DNA of 5,008 nucleotides from the NCBI GenBank assembly GCA_017416665.1, contig JAFQBO010000285.1:1-5008 (forward strand), read 5' to 3'. A model generated the notes under the pieces. It did not search any database and had not been told where the DNA came from. It was given only the letters and a program-made list of their open reading frames with translations. This DNA comes from Oscillospiraceae bacterium. GTDB taxonomy: Bacteria; Bacillota; Clostridia; Oscillospirales; Ruminococcaceae. The translations under genes were made by a program, and so were the position numbers. Shown here one piece after another: positions 1 through 5,008 of the stretch; position 1 is the stretch's first letter; each line of letters opens with the position of its first letter.

Positions 1-1
1 C

Positions 2-1051
2 CAGATTTGCCAGTATCTCGGTGAAAACTATTCCGTGCTCTATATCTCGGGAGAAGAATCGGCAAGACAGATAAAAGTCAGGGCACAGCGACTTGGTGTA
101 GATACGGACGGGCTGTACATTCTTACTGTAACCGATGCGGAGGCTATCTGCGATACAATCTCACAGACTGAACCCGATGTTGTAATCATCGACTCCATAC
201 AGACTATGTGCTTACAGACAGTGGCATCAAGTCCGGGAAGTCTTACACAGGTAAGAGAATGTACAAATATGTTTATGCATACGGCGAAATCAAAGGAAAT
301 TCCGATTATAATAGTAGGACATGTAAACAAGGACGGAAATATTGCGGGTCCGAAAGTTATGGAGCATATTGTTGATGCGGTACTTTACTTTGAGGGCGAA
401 AGAAATCTTACATGCCGTATACTGCGTACTGTAAAAAACCGTTTTGGCTCGACAAACGAAATCGGTGTTTTTGAAATGTACGACAAGGGGCTTGAGGAGG
501 TCGAAAACCTGTCACAGATGCTTTTGTCGGGACGTCCTGAAAATGTTTCGGGTACTTGTGTAACCTGTACGATGGAAGGTCTGCGTCCTATTCTGGCAGA
601 AGTGCAGGTACTTGCGACAAAAAGCGGCTTTGCGTCTCCGAGAAGAATGGCAAAGGGCTATGACTTCAACAGAATGGCGATTATCATTGCCGTACTTGAA
701 AAGAGAGCAGGACTTTTCTTCGGTGCTCTTGACGTTTACCTTAATGTGGTAGGTGGGTTCAGCGTAACCGAAACGGCAGGTGATCTGGCTGTTGCACTTT
801 GTCTGTACTCAAGTCTGCTGGATAAGCCGATTGAAAGTAATGTGATTGCATTCGGTGAAGTGGGACTCGGCGGAGAGGTAAGAGCCGTTTCAAATGTTAT
901 TCAGCGTATCAAAGAGGCTGAACGTATGGGATTTGAAATCTGCATCCTGCCGAAAACCTCACTCCGTACTATTAATAAAGAAGATTACTCGATAAAGCTT
1001 GTGGGGGTTTCGGATGTCGGTGAGGCGTTCAGAGAGTTTAAAAATCGGTGA
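2..1051 (+). CDS. radA: DNA repair protein RadA (Sms), 5'-truncated by window edge
   Basis: RadA is a RecA-like ATPase/helicase that promotes branch migration of recombination intermediates in DNA repair and natural transformation. The frame is open from base 2 (Q-I-C-Q-Y-L-G), so the true start lies outside. About 349 codons are visible of a family length near 455; the N-terminal zinc finger and Walker A loop are missing. The visible part begins just before the SGEES motif. Walker B is DVVIIDS at bases 176-196. The RadA-specific KNRFG motif is at 434-448, preceded by VGHVNKDGNIAGP (family usually VGHVTK). The C-terminal third is the Lon-protease-like domain, from about SPRRMAKGYDFNRM through GDLAVALCLYSSLLDKPI and FGEVGLGGEVRAVS. 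The gene ends in TGA and is followed 16 bases later by the DUF4304-like gene, with no terminator hairpin between them. Identification is firm; read-through into the next genes is inferred. Confidence 0.96.
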   Translation, partial: QICQYLGENYSVLYISGEESARQIKVRAQRLGVDTDGLYILTVTDAEAICDTISQTEPDVVIIDSIQTMCLQTVASSPGSLTQVRECTNMFMHTAKSKEIPIIIVGHVNKDGNIAGPKVMEHIVDAVLYFEGERNLTCRILRTVKNRFGSTNEIGVFEMYDKGLEEVENLSQMLLSGRPENVSGTCVTCTMEGLRPILAEVQVLATKSGFASPRRMAKGYDFNRMAIIIAVLEKRAGLFFGALDVYLNVVGGFSVTETAGDLAVALCLYSSLLDKPIESNVIAFGEVGLGGEVRAVSNVIQRIKEAERMGFEICILPKTSLRTINKEDYSIKLVGVSDVGEAFREFKNR

Positions 1052-1056
1052 TATGC

Positions 1057-1061
1057 AGGAG
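1057..1061 (+). promoter_or_regulatory. Ribosome binding site of the DUF4304-like gene
   Basis: AGGAG stands six bases before the ATG at 1068, inside the 16-base gap after the radA stop. It fixes the start of the two-lobed gene and supports translation from a message shared with radA. Confidence 0.8.
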
Positions 1062-1067
1062 TAAAAA

Positions 1068-2603
1068 ATGAAATTCAAATTTTATGGAAAAGGAAACTGG
1101 TACAGAACAGAAAAAAAGCTTGCAGAGATAGATAAAAAGGAAGCCGATTCAGCCTACAGAAAATGCAAAAAGGAAATACTTGACCCGTTTATGAAATCAA
1201 AGGGATTTTTAAAATGGAATACAACTTCTTATGTAAAACTTAATGAAGCAGGGATTATTGAAAATGTGTTTCTTGAGAAGGAACACTACGGATGCAAAAC
1301 ATTTACAGTAAATCTTGAATTTGCACCCTTGTACATACCGTATGAACATGACGTTATTTCACTGCATTCTCACAGATTGAGTATGGAAATAAACGGTAAG
1401 GATTTCTGGTGGGATTTCAAGGACTATGAAACGGCAGAAAAAAGCTTTGAAAATGTCGTGGAGGCACTTGAACAATATGGGCTTAAATACCTTGAAAATA
1501 CAAGAACTTCCAAAGGCTATATTGAAACTTTGAAAAAATCCGAGCTAAAGTCGGCTGTGGATTGGGTTGCTTACGCATTTTTAAAGTATGAAGGCAAGGA
1601 AATAGCATCGGCTTATGTAAAATGGTATCAGAAAAACGATATTCCCATATTACCTGAATTCAGAAGAGAGCATGAATCAGCCAAAACTCAGAAAATACTT
1701 GATACGCTTGAAGCTGTGCAGGATGTTGAGGAGTTTTTCAGAAAAAATACAGAAGAAAACAGTTCTAAATGGAAACTGCCGAAAGGTCTGCTGAAAAATC
1801 AATATGAGCCCGAGAACAACATAGATGTAGTGCATAAGGAATTTGAATTTTATGGTGGACTTGGACGTCACTACCGTACTCAGAAGAGCATGGCAAGGAT
1901 TGATAAAAAGGAAGCCGATTCGGCGTACAGAAAATACAAAAGAAAAATACTTGACCCTTATATGCTGTCAAAAGGATTTTTGAAATGCAAAGGTACTTCC
2001 TATGTAAGAATTAATGAAACAGGAGTTCTTGAAAGGGTATTTCTTGAGAAAGAGCATTATGGTTATAAAAAGTTTACTGTTTATCTTGAAACTGCACCTA
2101 TATATGTTCCGAATGACGGTGAACATATCACATCGCTTTTTGAAAATCTGGGCTTGATTATAACAAAAAATATATGTGAGAAAGCCAAAGATTTCTGGTG
2201 GGATTTCAAGGACGGCGAAACAGCCGAAAAAAGCTTTGAAAATATTGTACAGGCACTTGAAATGTTTGGTATGCAGTATTTTGAGGATAAAAGAACACCT
2301 AAGCAGTACATAAAAAGGGCAATGTGGTATAACTTAAAAAATCAGTATTTTCCGAAAGAAATTGAAATACGATGGAAAGCGTATTATTATCTGAAATTTT
2401 ACGGTATATCAAAAGCAAAAAGATATTGTCGGATGTGTCAGGCAATAGCTATGATACAGCCTTATGTTAAAAAATATATACTGACAGAGGTTGGCGGAAT
2501 ACTAAATAAGCTTGACAATGTTTCGGATGTTGAACTTTTTTTAAGAGAGATTACAGAAGAAAATATTGAAAAGGGAAAACTGCCGAAAGGTCTGCTGAAA
2601 TGA
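1068..2603 (+). CDS. Two-lobed DUF4304-like protein (tandem internal duplication), putative immunity protein
   Basis: This 511-residue protein has no signal peptide or membrane segment, so it is probably cytoplasmic. It consists of two homologous halves, about residues 2-243 and 258-511, joined by a short acidic linker. Shared landmarks are FYG at 5 and 261, DKKEADSAYRK at 22 and 279, LEKEHYG near 69, DFWWDFKD at 112-119 and 375-382, and LPKGLLK at 237-243 and 505-511. The stretch ILDPFMKSKGFLKWNTTSYV followed by EKEHYG and FTVNLEFAPLYIP resembles the DUF4304 family (GF-x-K core, then a Q/EK-S/H block and an F-x-N/Y-L strand). That family is usually a single domain of under 200 residues and is often found near polymorphic-toxin immunity genes. 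The two halves agree well at both ends but differ in the centre (about 150-222 versus 413-490). Start: ATG with AGGAG six bases upstream. It is visibly more A-rich than radA. The domain assignment is moderately sure; an immunity role is inferred from family and neighbours. Confidence 0.6.
   Translation: MKFKFYGKGNWYRTEKKLAEIDKKEADSAYRKCKKEILDPFMKSKGFLKWNTTSYVKLNEAGIIENVFLEKEHYGCKTFTVNLEFAPLYIPYEHDVISLHSHRLSMEINGKDFWWDFKDYETAEKSFENVVEALEQYGLKYLENTRTSKGYIETLKKSELKSAVDWVAYAFLKYEGKEIASAYVKWYQKNDIPILPEFRREHESAKTQKILDTLEAVQDVEEFFRKNTEENSSKWKLPKGLLKNQYEPENNIDVVHKEFEFYGGLGRHYRTQKSMARIDKKEADSAYRKYKRKILDPYMLSKGFLKCKGTSYVRINETGVLERVFLEKEHYGYKKFTVYLETAPIYVPNDGEHITSLFENLGLIITKNICEKAKDFWWDFKDGETAEKSFENIVQALEMFGMQYFEDKRTPKQYIKRAMWYNLKNQYFPKEIEIRWKAYYYLKFYGISKAKRYCRMCQAIAMIQPYVKKYILTEVGGILNKLDNVSDVELFLREITEENIEKGKLPKGLLK
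1071..1796 (+). repeat. First copy of internal coding repeat
   Basis: This is the first lobe of the duplicated DUF4304-like gene. Exact matches to the second copy include 20 bases at 1131-1150 (copy at 1902-1921), 24 bases at 1401-1424 (copy at 2190-2213) and 24 bases at 1773-1796 (copy at 2577-2600). The offsets are 771, 789 and 804, all multiples of three, so length changes between lobes kept the frame. Confidence 0.85.
1839..2600 (+). repeat. Second copy of internal coding repeat
   Basis: This is the second lobe of the DUF4304-like gene, running to the last sense codon. It ends with the same LPKGLLK peptide, and the same 24 bases, as the first lobe. It is slightly longer than copy one because of small in-frame insertions, one of them just before its DFWWDFKD block (around 2140-2185). 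Confidence 0.85.
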
Positions 2604-2607
2604 GGAG
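2603..2607 (+). promoter_or_regulatory. Ribosome binding site of the GNAT gene
   Basis: AGGAG begins on the last base of the upstream TGA stop and is six bases from the ATG at 2614. The same sequence and spacing precede the DUF4304-like gene. Confidence 0.75.
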
Positions 2608-2613
2608 TTTAAA

Positions 2614-2961
2614 ATGAATATAGAATATAAGGACATACACGATTTTAAAAAGGAAGATTTACAGGATTTGTTTCTTTCGGTTGAATGGTCATCGGGACAT
2701 TATCCGGAAAAGCTTGTGGGACTTATATGTGCTATGGACGATGGGATTATGACAGCCTATGTTCACTATTTGCTTATCCGTCCGGAATATCAGCATATGG
2801 GAATAGGAAAAAAGCTTGTTGAAATGATGAAAGAGGCTTATAAGGATTATCTGAGAGTTGTTCTTGTGGCGTACAATGAGGAACTTGGATTTTATGAGTC
2901 CTGCGGATTTGAAAAGGCAAAGGATTCAAGTCCGATGTTCATTACAGAGTTGTGGACATAG
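2614..2961 (+). CDS. Small GNAT-family N-acetyltransferase, probably internally deleted
   Basis: GNAT enzymes transfer an acetyl group from acetyl-CoA to an amine; the substrate cannot be told here. At 115 residues it is shorter than the usual 135-145. The acetyl-CoA pyrophosphate loop is present as Q60-H-M-G-I-G65 after YLLIRPEY, and the C-terminal half is complete (RVVLVAYNEELGFYESCGFEKA, ending SPMFITELWT). The N-terminal SVEWSSGHYPEKL is normal for this subgroup, but it runs straight into VGLICAMDDG. Relatives, as I recall them, have about 25 residues between YPEKL and a DKLVGL strand, so helix 2 and part of the beta 2 region seem absent. Translation is coupled to the gene before: AGGAG at 2603-2607 overlaps the upstream TGA and lies six bases before this ATG. 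The family is sure; activity is doubtful. Confidence 0.85.
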   Translation: MNIEYKDIHDFKKEDLQDLFLSVEWSSGHYPEKLVGLICAMDDGIMTAYVHYLLIRPEYQHMGIGKKLVEMMKEAYKDYLRVVLVAYNEELGFYESCGFEKAKDSSPMFITELWT

Positions 2962-2965
2962 GAAA

Positions 2966-2971
2966 AGAGGG
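2966..2971 (+). promoter_or_regulatory. Ribosome binding site deciding the GTG start of the SUKH gene
   Basis: AGAGGG lies nine bases before GTG 2981, just after the GNAT stop at 2959-2961. It supports the internal GTG over the earlier TTG at 2858. Confidence 0.7.
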
Positions 2972-2980
2972 AATAAAAAA

Positions 2981-3406
2981 GTGAATTTAACAGGTAACAG
3001 TCTTGAAAAAGAAATCAGAACAATTCTTGACATATATGAAAAATACAAGGATCAATTAGGTTATTTTGAGTTTGCTGAACCTGCAACTGAGCAGGAAATT
3101 TCGGATTGGGAAAAAACAAGTGGGATAACACTTCCCGAAAGCTATAAGGACTGGCTTAGATTTTCAAACGGAAGTACGATAGATATGTCGACTGCCGAGT
3201 TTTTTGGACTTGAAAAAATAACAAAACATAGTAAATATGAAACATATCTGCCTGATGAATATGTATGGATAGGAGATATGATTGGGGATGGTGAAGCGTT
3301 GTTATTTTCAAGATTAACAGGAAAAATTGTAAGGTATTGCGATGGGAGATTTACAGAATATGACAGTATGAAGGAAATACTGCTTACAGTAATAGATTTG
3401 CTTTGA
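2981..3406 (+). CDS. SUKH-superfamily (SMI1/KNR4) protein, putative immunity protein
   Basis: This 141-residue cytoplasmic protein has a full-length SUKH fold. SUKH proteins in bacteria commonly neutralise nuclease or other toxins of contact-dependent and polymorphic toxin systems. Evidence: an N-terminal helix, then PATEQEISDWEKTSGITLPESYKDWLRFSNG (written here by its key parts: E-x-E-I near 37-40, the LP at 51-52 and F-x-NG at 61-64), then a G-D-M-I-GDGE block at 98-105 followed by hydrophobic LLF, and a closing helix rich in I, L and V. The start is taken as GTG at 2981 because AGAGGG lies nine bases upstream and the resulting MNLTGNS start is repeated in the relic downstream. The TTG further upstream in the same frame would overlap the GNAT gene by about 100 bases and adds unrelated sequence. 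The gene ends in TGA followed directly by TAG. No cognate toxin is visible. The fold is sure; the immunity role is inferred from family and context. Confidence 0.88.
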   Translation: MNLTGNSLEKEIRTILDIYEKYKDQLGYFEFAEPATEQEISDWEKTSGITLPESYKDWLRFSNGSTIDMSTAEFFGLEKITKHSKYETYLPDEYVWIGDMIGDGEALLFSRLTGKIVRYCDGRFTEYDSMKEILLTVIDLL

Positions 3407-3416
3407 TAGAAAATAT

Positions 3417-3455
3417 AGAGGTGACAGAATGAACTTAACAGGCAACAGCCAGTGA
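3417..3455 (+). pseudogene. Relic of a second SUKH gene: ribosome binding site plus first seven codons
   Basis: AGAGG at 3417-3421 is seven bases from ATG 3429, which opens MNLTGNSQ and stops at TGA 3453-3455. The first seven residues, MNLTGNS, are identical to the start of the SUKH gene at 2981. Over those seven codons the DNA differs at four positions: the start codon (ATG versus GTG) and three silent third positions. The rest of the gene is gone, and the palindromic element begins 35 bases later. The simplest reading is that a paralogous SUKH gene once stood directly downstream in the same operon and lost nearly all its coding sequence. A functional eight-residue peptide is possible but unsupported. 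Confidence 0.65.
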
Positions 3456-3490
3456 ATTTAAAATAATCTTTCTGTATTTTTGCCGTCTTT

Positions 3491-3557
3491 GTAGGGACGG
3501 TCATCGACCCGTAAATAAACATATAATTAACGGGACGTCGAGGGCGCCGTCCCCTAC
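3491..3557. repeat. 67-base imperfect palindrome (REP/MITE-like element)
   Basis: The element opens with GTAGGGACGG (3491-3500) and closes with CCGTCCCCTAC (3547-3557); the ends pair with one bulged base. The arms can be extended by TCGAC matching the complement of GTCGA and by CCGT matching ACGG, around an A+T-rich centre (about 3513-3530). The right arm also holds GGGACG...CGTCCC and the palindrome GGCGCC. It is much richer in G+C than its surroundings. Similar GTAGGG-ended palindromes are dispersed repeats in many Clostridia genomes. It carries no gene. As RNA it would fold strongly and might stop transcription of the upstream genes or protect their 3' end, although no clear U tract follows. 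Confidence 0.7.
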
Positions 3558-3587
3558 AGCCGAGTGATCAATTTCCCTTTATTATCA

Positions 3588-3686
3588 TTTCGAGCTTAAA
3601 GAAACAGATACAAGCAAGGTAAAAGCGAAACTAAAAGTTTCTTTGGTTCTTTTTTAGCTTTTCAAAGCAACTGGCTATTGTGATCT
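3588..3686 (+). repeat. Upstream copy of a ~99-base tandem unit
   Basis: The unit begins TTTCGAGCTTAAAG and contains a 23-base stretch at 3623-3645 that is identical to 3722-3744. Inside that stretch, GAAACT-AAA-AGTTTC can pair (3627-3641). It then has a small hairpin, GCTTT-TC-AAAGC (3657-3668). The matching -35/-10-like positions here are TTAAAG and TAAAAG, weaker than in the second copy. Confidence 0.7.
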
Positions 3687-3694
3687 TTTCGTGC

Positions 3695-3724
3695 TTGAAG
3701 TAACAAATTCAGTTAAAGTATAAG
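3695..3724 (+). promoter_or_regulatory. Possible sigma-A promoter for the ABC-F gene
   Basis: TTGAAG (3695-3700) and TATAAG (3719-3724) are separated by 18 bases and lie within the second repeat unit, about 75 bases before the ABC-F start codon. They would give a leader beginning around 3730, near the hairpins. This is a consensus match by eye only. In A+T-rich DNA such matches occur by chance. Confidence 0.35.
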
Positions 3725-3744
3725 CGAAACTAAAAGTTTCTTTG

Positions 3745-3768
3745 CTTCTTTCTTTTCAAAGAAAGAAG
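3745..3768 (+). other. Perfect 11-base-pair hairpin in the ABC-F leader
   Basis: CTTCTTTCTTT (3745-3755) pairs perfectly with AAAGAAAGAAG (3758-3768) around a two-base TC spacer; in RNA the innermost pairs would open to make a usable loop. One strand is all pyrimidine and the other all purine. It lies 31 bases before the ABC-F start codon. No run of T follows, so it is not a standard terminator. It may be part of a dispersed repeat or a leader regulatory structure. Confidence 0.55.
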
Positions 3769-3786
3769 AGAAATTAAAATTTTATT

Positions 3787-3790
3787 GGAG
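3787..3790 (+). promoter_or_regulatory. Ribosome binding site of the ABC-F gene
   Basis: GGAG lies nine bases before ATG 3800. The ATG at 3792 is only one base from it and opens just ATG-AAA-TAA, so 3800 is the real start. Confidence 0.75.
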
Positions 3791-3799
3791 AATGAAATA

Positions 3800-5008
3800 A
3801 TGAGTATATTAAACGTTGAACATGTAACGCACGGATATGGTGCAAGACAGATTTTAGACGACGCATCATTCAGACTTTTAAAGGGTGAGCATGTCGGACT
3901 TGTGGGAGCAAACGGAGAGGGAAAGACTACCTTTCTCAATATTATAACAGGAAAGCTGATGCCTGATGAAGGTAAGATAGAGTGGTGCAGACATATCACA
4001 ACAGGCTATCTTGACCAGTTCAGTACACTTGAAAAGGGTAAGACTATTTATGATGTACTGCGTGAAGCGTTTGTACATTTAAGTGATCTGGAGCAGGAAA
4101 TGCTTGATATGTACGAAAAGATGTCCGACTGCTCAGAAGAAGAAATGAATGAAATGATGGAATCTGTGGGCGAAATTCAGGATATTCTGGAAACAAACGG
4201 GTATTATACCATTGACAGCCGAATTTCTGAGTATGCAAACGGTCTCGGCTTACAGGAAATCGGGCTTGACAGAGATGTCTCAGAGCTTTCGGGCGGACAG
4301 CGAGCTAAAGTTCTGCTTGCAAAGGTTCTGCTTGAAAATCCGATGATTTTAATTCTTGACGAGCCGACAAACTTCCTTGACGAAAATCATATTGCATGGC
4401 TTAAAAATTTCTTACAGGAATATCAGAATGCATTTATTCTTGTGTCACATGATATTCCGTTCTTAAACAGCGTGGTAAACGTTATCTATCACGTTGAAAA
4501 TGCCGTACTTACACGATATACAGGCGACTATGAAAACTTTCAGAGAATGTACGACCTTAAAAAGCGTCAGCTGGAGCAGGCGTACGAAAAACAGCAGAAG
4601 GAAATCGCCCACCTTGAAGAATTTGTTGCCAAGAACAAGGCAAGAGCCGCTACGGCAAATATGGCACGTTCACGTCAGAGAAAGCTTGACAAAATGGACG
4701 TCATCACTCTTGCAAAGGAGAAAATCAAGCCGTCATTCAGCTTTCAGTCTGCGAGAACTACGGGTAAAGTCGTTATTGATGCAAAGGATCTTGTACTGGG
4801 TTATGACGAACCGCTTACATGTCCGCTGAATTTTCAGGTGGAAAGAAACAAGAAAATCGCCATCAAGGGCGTAAACGGTCTCGGAAAGTCAACCCTCCTA
4901 AAGACGATGCTCGGTATTATAAAACCTGTTTCGGGTACTGTCGCACTTGACCAGTTTGTTGAGGTCTGCTACTTCGAGCAGGAGGAAATCGGTTCTGACA
5001 AAACTGCC
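3800..5008 (+). CDS. ABC-F family ATPase (ribosome-associated), 3'-truncated by window edge
   Basis: ABC-F proteins are soluble twin-ATPase factors without membrane domains. They bind the ribosomal E site and either relieve stalled translation or protect against ribosome-targeting antibiotics. The visible 403 codons (family about 510-650) start MSILNVEHVTHGYG. First ATPase domain: Walker A G36-A-N-G-E-G-K-T-T44, Q-loop in GYLDQ, signature LSGGQ at 163-167, Walker B ILILDEP with D187 and E188, and the H-switch SHD with H217. An arm-like helical insertion follows the Q-loop (about 85-150). The inter-domain linker (about 235-310) is charged and helical (KKRQLEQAYEKQQ, then NKARAATANMARSRQRK), as expected for the element that contacts P-site tRNA. 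Second domain: Walker A G357-V-N-G-L-G-K-S-T365; its signature and Walker B lie beyond the window. Whether it is a housekeeping factor or a resistance determinant cannot be decided from what is visible. It is probably transcribed from its own promoter within the tandem repeats. Confidence 0.95.
   Translation, partial: MSILNVEHVTHGYGARQILDDASFRLLKGEHVGLVGANGEGKTTFLNIITGKLMPDEGKIEWCRHITTGYLDQFSTLEKGKTIYDVLREAFVHLSDLEQEMLDMYEKMSDCSEEEMNEMMESVGEIQDILETNGYYTIDSRISEYANGLGLQEIGLDRDVSELSGGQRAKVLLAKVLLENPMILILDEPTNFLDENHIAWLKNFLQEYQNAFILVSHDIPFLNSVVNVIYHVENAVLTRYTGDYENFQRMYDLKKRQLEQAYEKQQKEIAHLEEFVAKNKARAATANMARSRQRKLDKMDVITLAKEKIKPSFSFQSARTTGKVVIDAKDLVLGYDEPLTCPLNFQVERNKKIAIKGVNGLGKSTLLKTMLGIIKPVSGTVALDQFVEVCYFEQEEIGSDKTA

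Larger units (their letters stand above)
3687..3768 (+). repeat. Downstream copy of the tandem unit, forming the ABC-F leader
   Basis: The unit begins TTTCGTGCTTGAAG, 99 bases after the equivalent point in the first copy. It shares the exact 23-base core (3722-3744) including GAAACT-AAA-AGTTTC (3726-3740). It ends in a stronger hairpin with the same TC loop. Beyond the core it is about five bases shorter than the first copy. Confidence 0.7.
3407..3799. other. 393-base gene-free interval between the SUKH and ABC-F genes
   Basis: No convincing gene lies here on either strand. In order it holds the SUKH relic (3417-3455), an A+T-rich spacer, the palindromic element (3491-3557), the two ~99-base tandem units (3588-3768) and the ABC-F ribosome binding site. 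Open frames on the minus strand across it are chance products of low complexity. Confidence 0.75.

Noticed and set aside
1677..2311. Three minus-strand open frames antisense to the DUF4304-like gene
   Set aside because: They are shadows of the A-rich coding strand, with no ribosome binding site, no domain resemblance and biased F/I/S-rich composition.
2858..2980. N-terminal extension of the SUKH frame from a TTG at 2858 inside the GNAT gene
   Set aside because: The extension is out-of-frame GNAT coding sequence with no ribosome binding site fit. GTG 2981 has a good site and its MNLTGNS start is repeated at 3429.
3483..3500. CCGTC...GACGG as a rho-independent terminator of the SUKH operon
   Set aside because: The stem is only five bases, it overlaps the larger palindrome, and no T run follows.
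3142..3522. 126-codon open frame on the minus strand across the SUKH gene and the following spacer
   Set aside because: It is antisense to the SUKH gene and runs into the palindromic repeat. Its composition is low-complexity and it resembles no known protein.
3623..3744. Two identical 23-base repeats as a minimal CRISPR array
   Set aside because: Only two copies exist, and the similarity extends through the whole ~99-base unit rather than being separated by unique spacers. No cas genes are seen.
3792..3800. Two-codon frame ATG-AAA-TAA overlapping the ABC-F start codon
   Set aside because: It starts only one base after the GGAG, too close for initiation, and so is unlikely to be a translated control peptide.
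4494..4829. 111-codon open frame on the + strand within the ABC-F gene
   Set aside because: It overlaps the well-supported ABC-F linker region in another frame. Its protein is rich in R and S with no family resemblance, so it is a shadow.

Overview
The window looks like chromosomal DNA from an anaerobic Gram-positive bacterium of the Clostridia, probably Oscillospiraceae/Ruminococcus-like. This rests on the moderately A+T-rich composition, strong AGGAG-type ribosome binding sites, the protein sequences, and the small GTAGGG...CCCTAC palindromic repeat. It is an inference from style, not a species identification. All recognised genes lie on the + strand.

Layout. (1) 2-1051: the 3' three quarters of radA, the branch-migration/DNA-repair ATPase, cut by the left edge. 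(2) 1068-3406: three tightly packed genes with gaps of 10-19 bases and no visible promoter or terminator between them or after radA. They encode a 511-residue protein made of two tandem copies of a DUF4304-like domain, a short GNAT acetyltransferase that seems to have lost an internal segment, and a SUKH (SMI1/KNR4) protein. DUF4304-like and SUKH proteins are typical of immunity clusters in polymorphic-toxin systems, but no toxin is present here. (3) 3407-3799: a 393-base gene-free stretch. It opens with a ribosome binding site and the first seven codons of a second SUKH gene that then stops, a clear relic. A 67-base imperfect palindrome (REP/MITE-like) follows, then two diverged tandem copies of a roughly 99-base unit with hairpins. 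The second copy carries a plausible promoter and forms the leader of the next gene. (4) 3800-5008: the first 403 codons of an ABC-F ATPase, a ribosome-associated translation factor or antibiotic-protection protein, cut by the right edge.

How it fits together. radA and the ABC-F gene are ordinary cellular genes. Between them is a small accessory island showing gene duplication (two-lobed DUF4304-like gene, second SUKH start), gene decay (truncated SUKH, internally deleted GNAT) and repeat elements. This is what one expects at a site where orphan immunity genes are gained, duplicated and lost, probably transcribed by read-through from radA. The most notable items are the duplicated DUF4304-like protein with similar ends and a divergent centre, the SUKH relic, the GNAT deletion, and the duplicated hairpin leader before the ABC-F gene. 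None of these by itself proves a new system.
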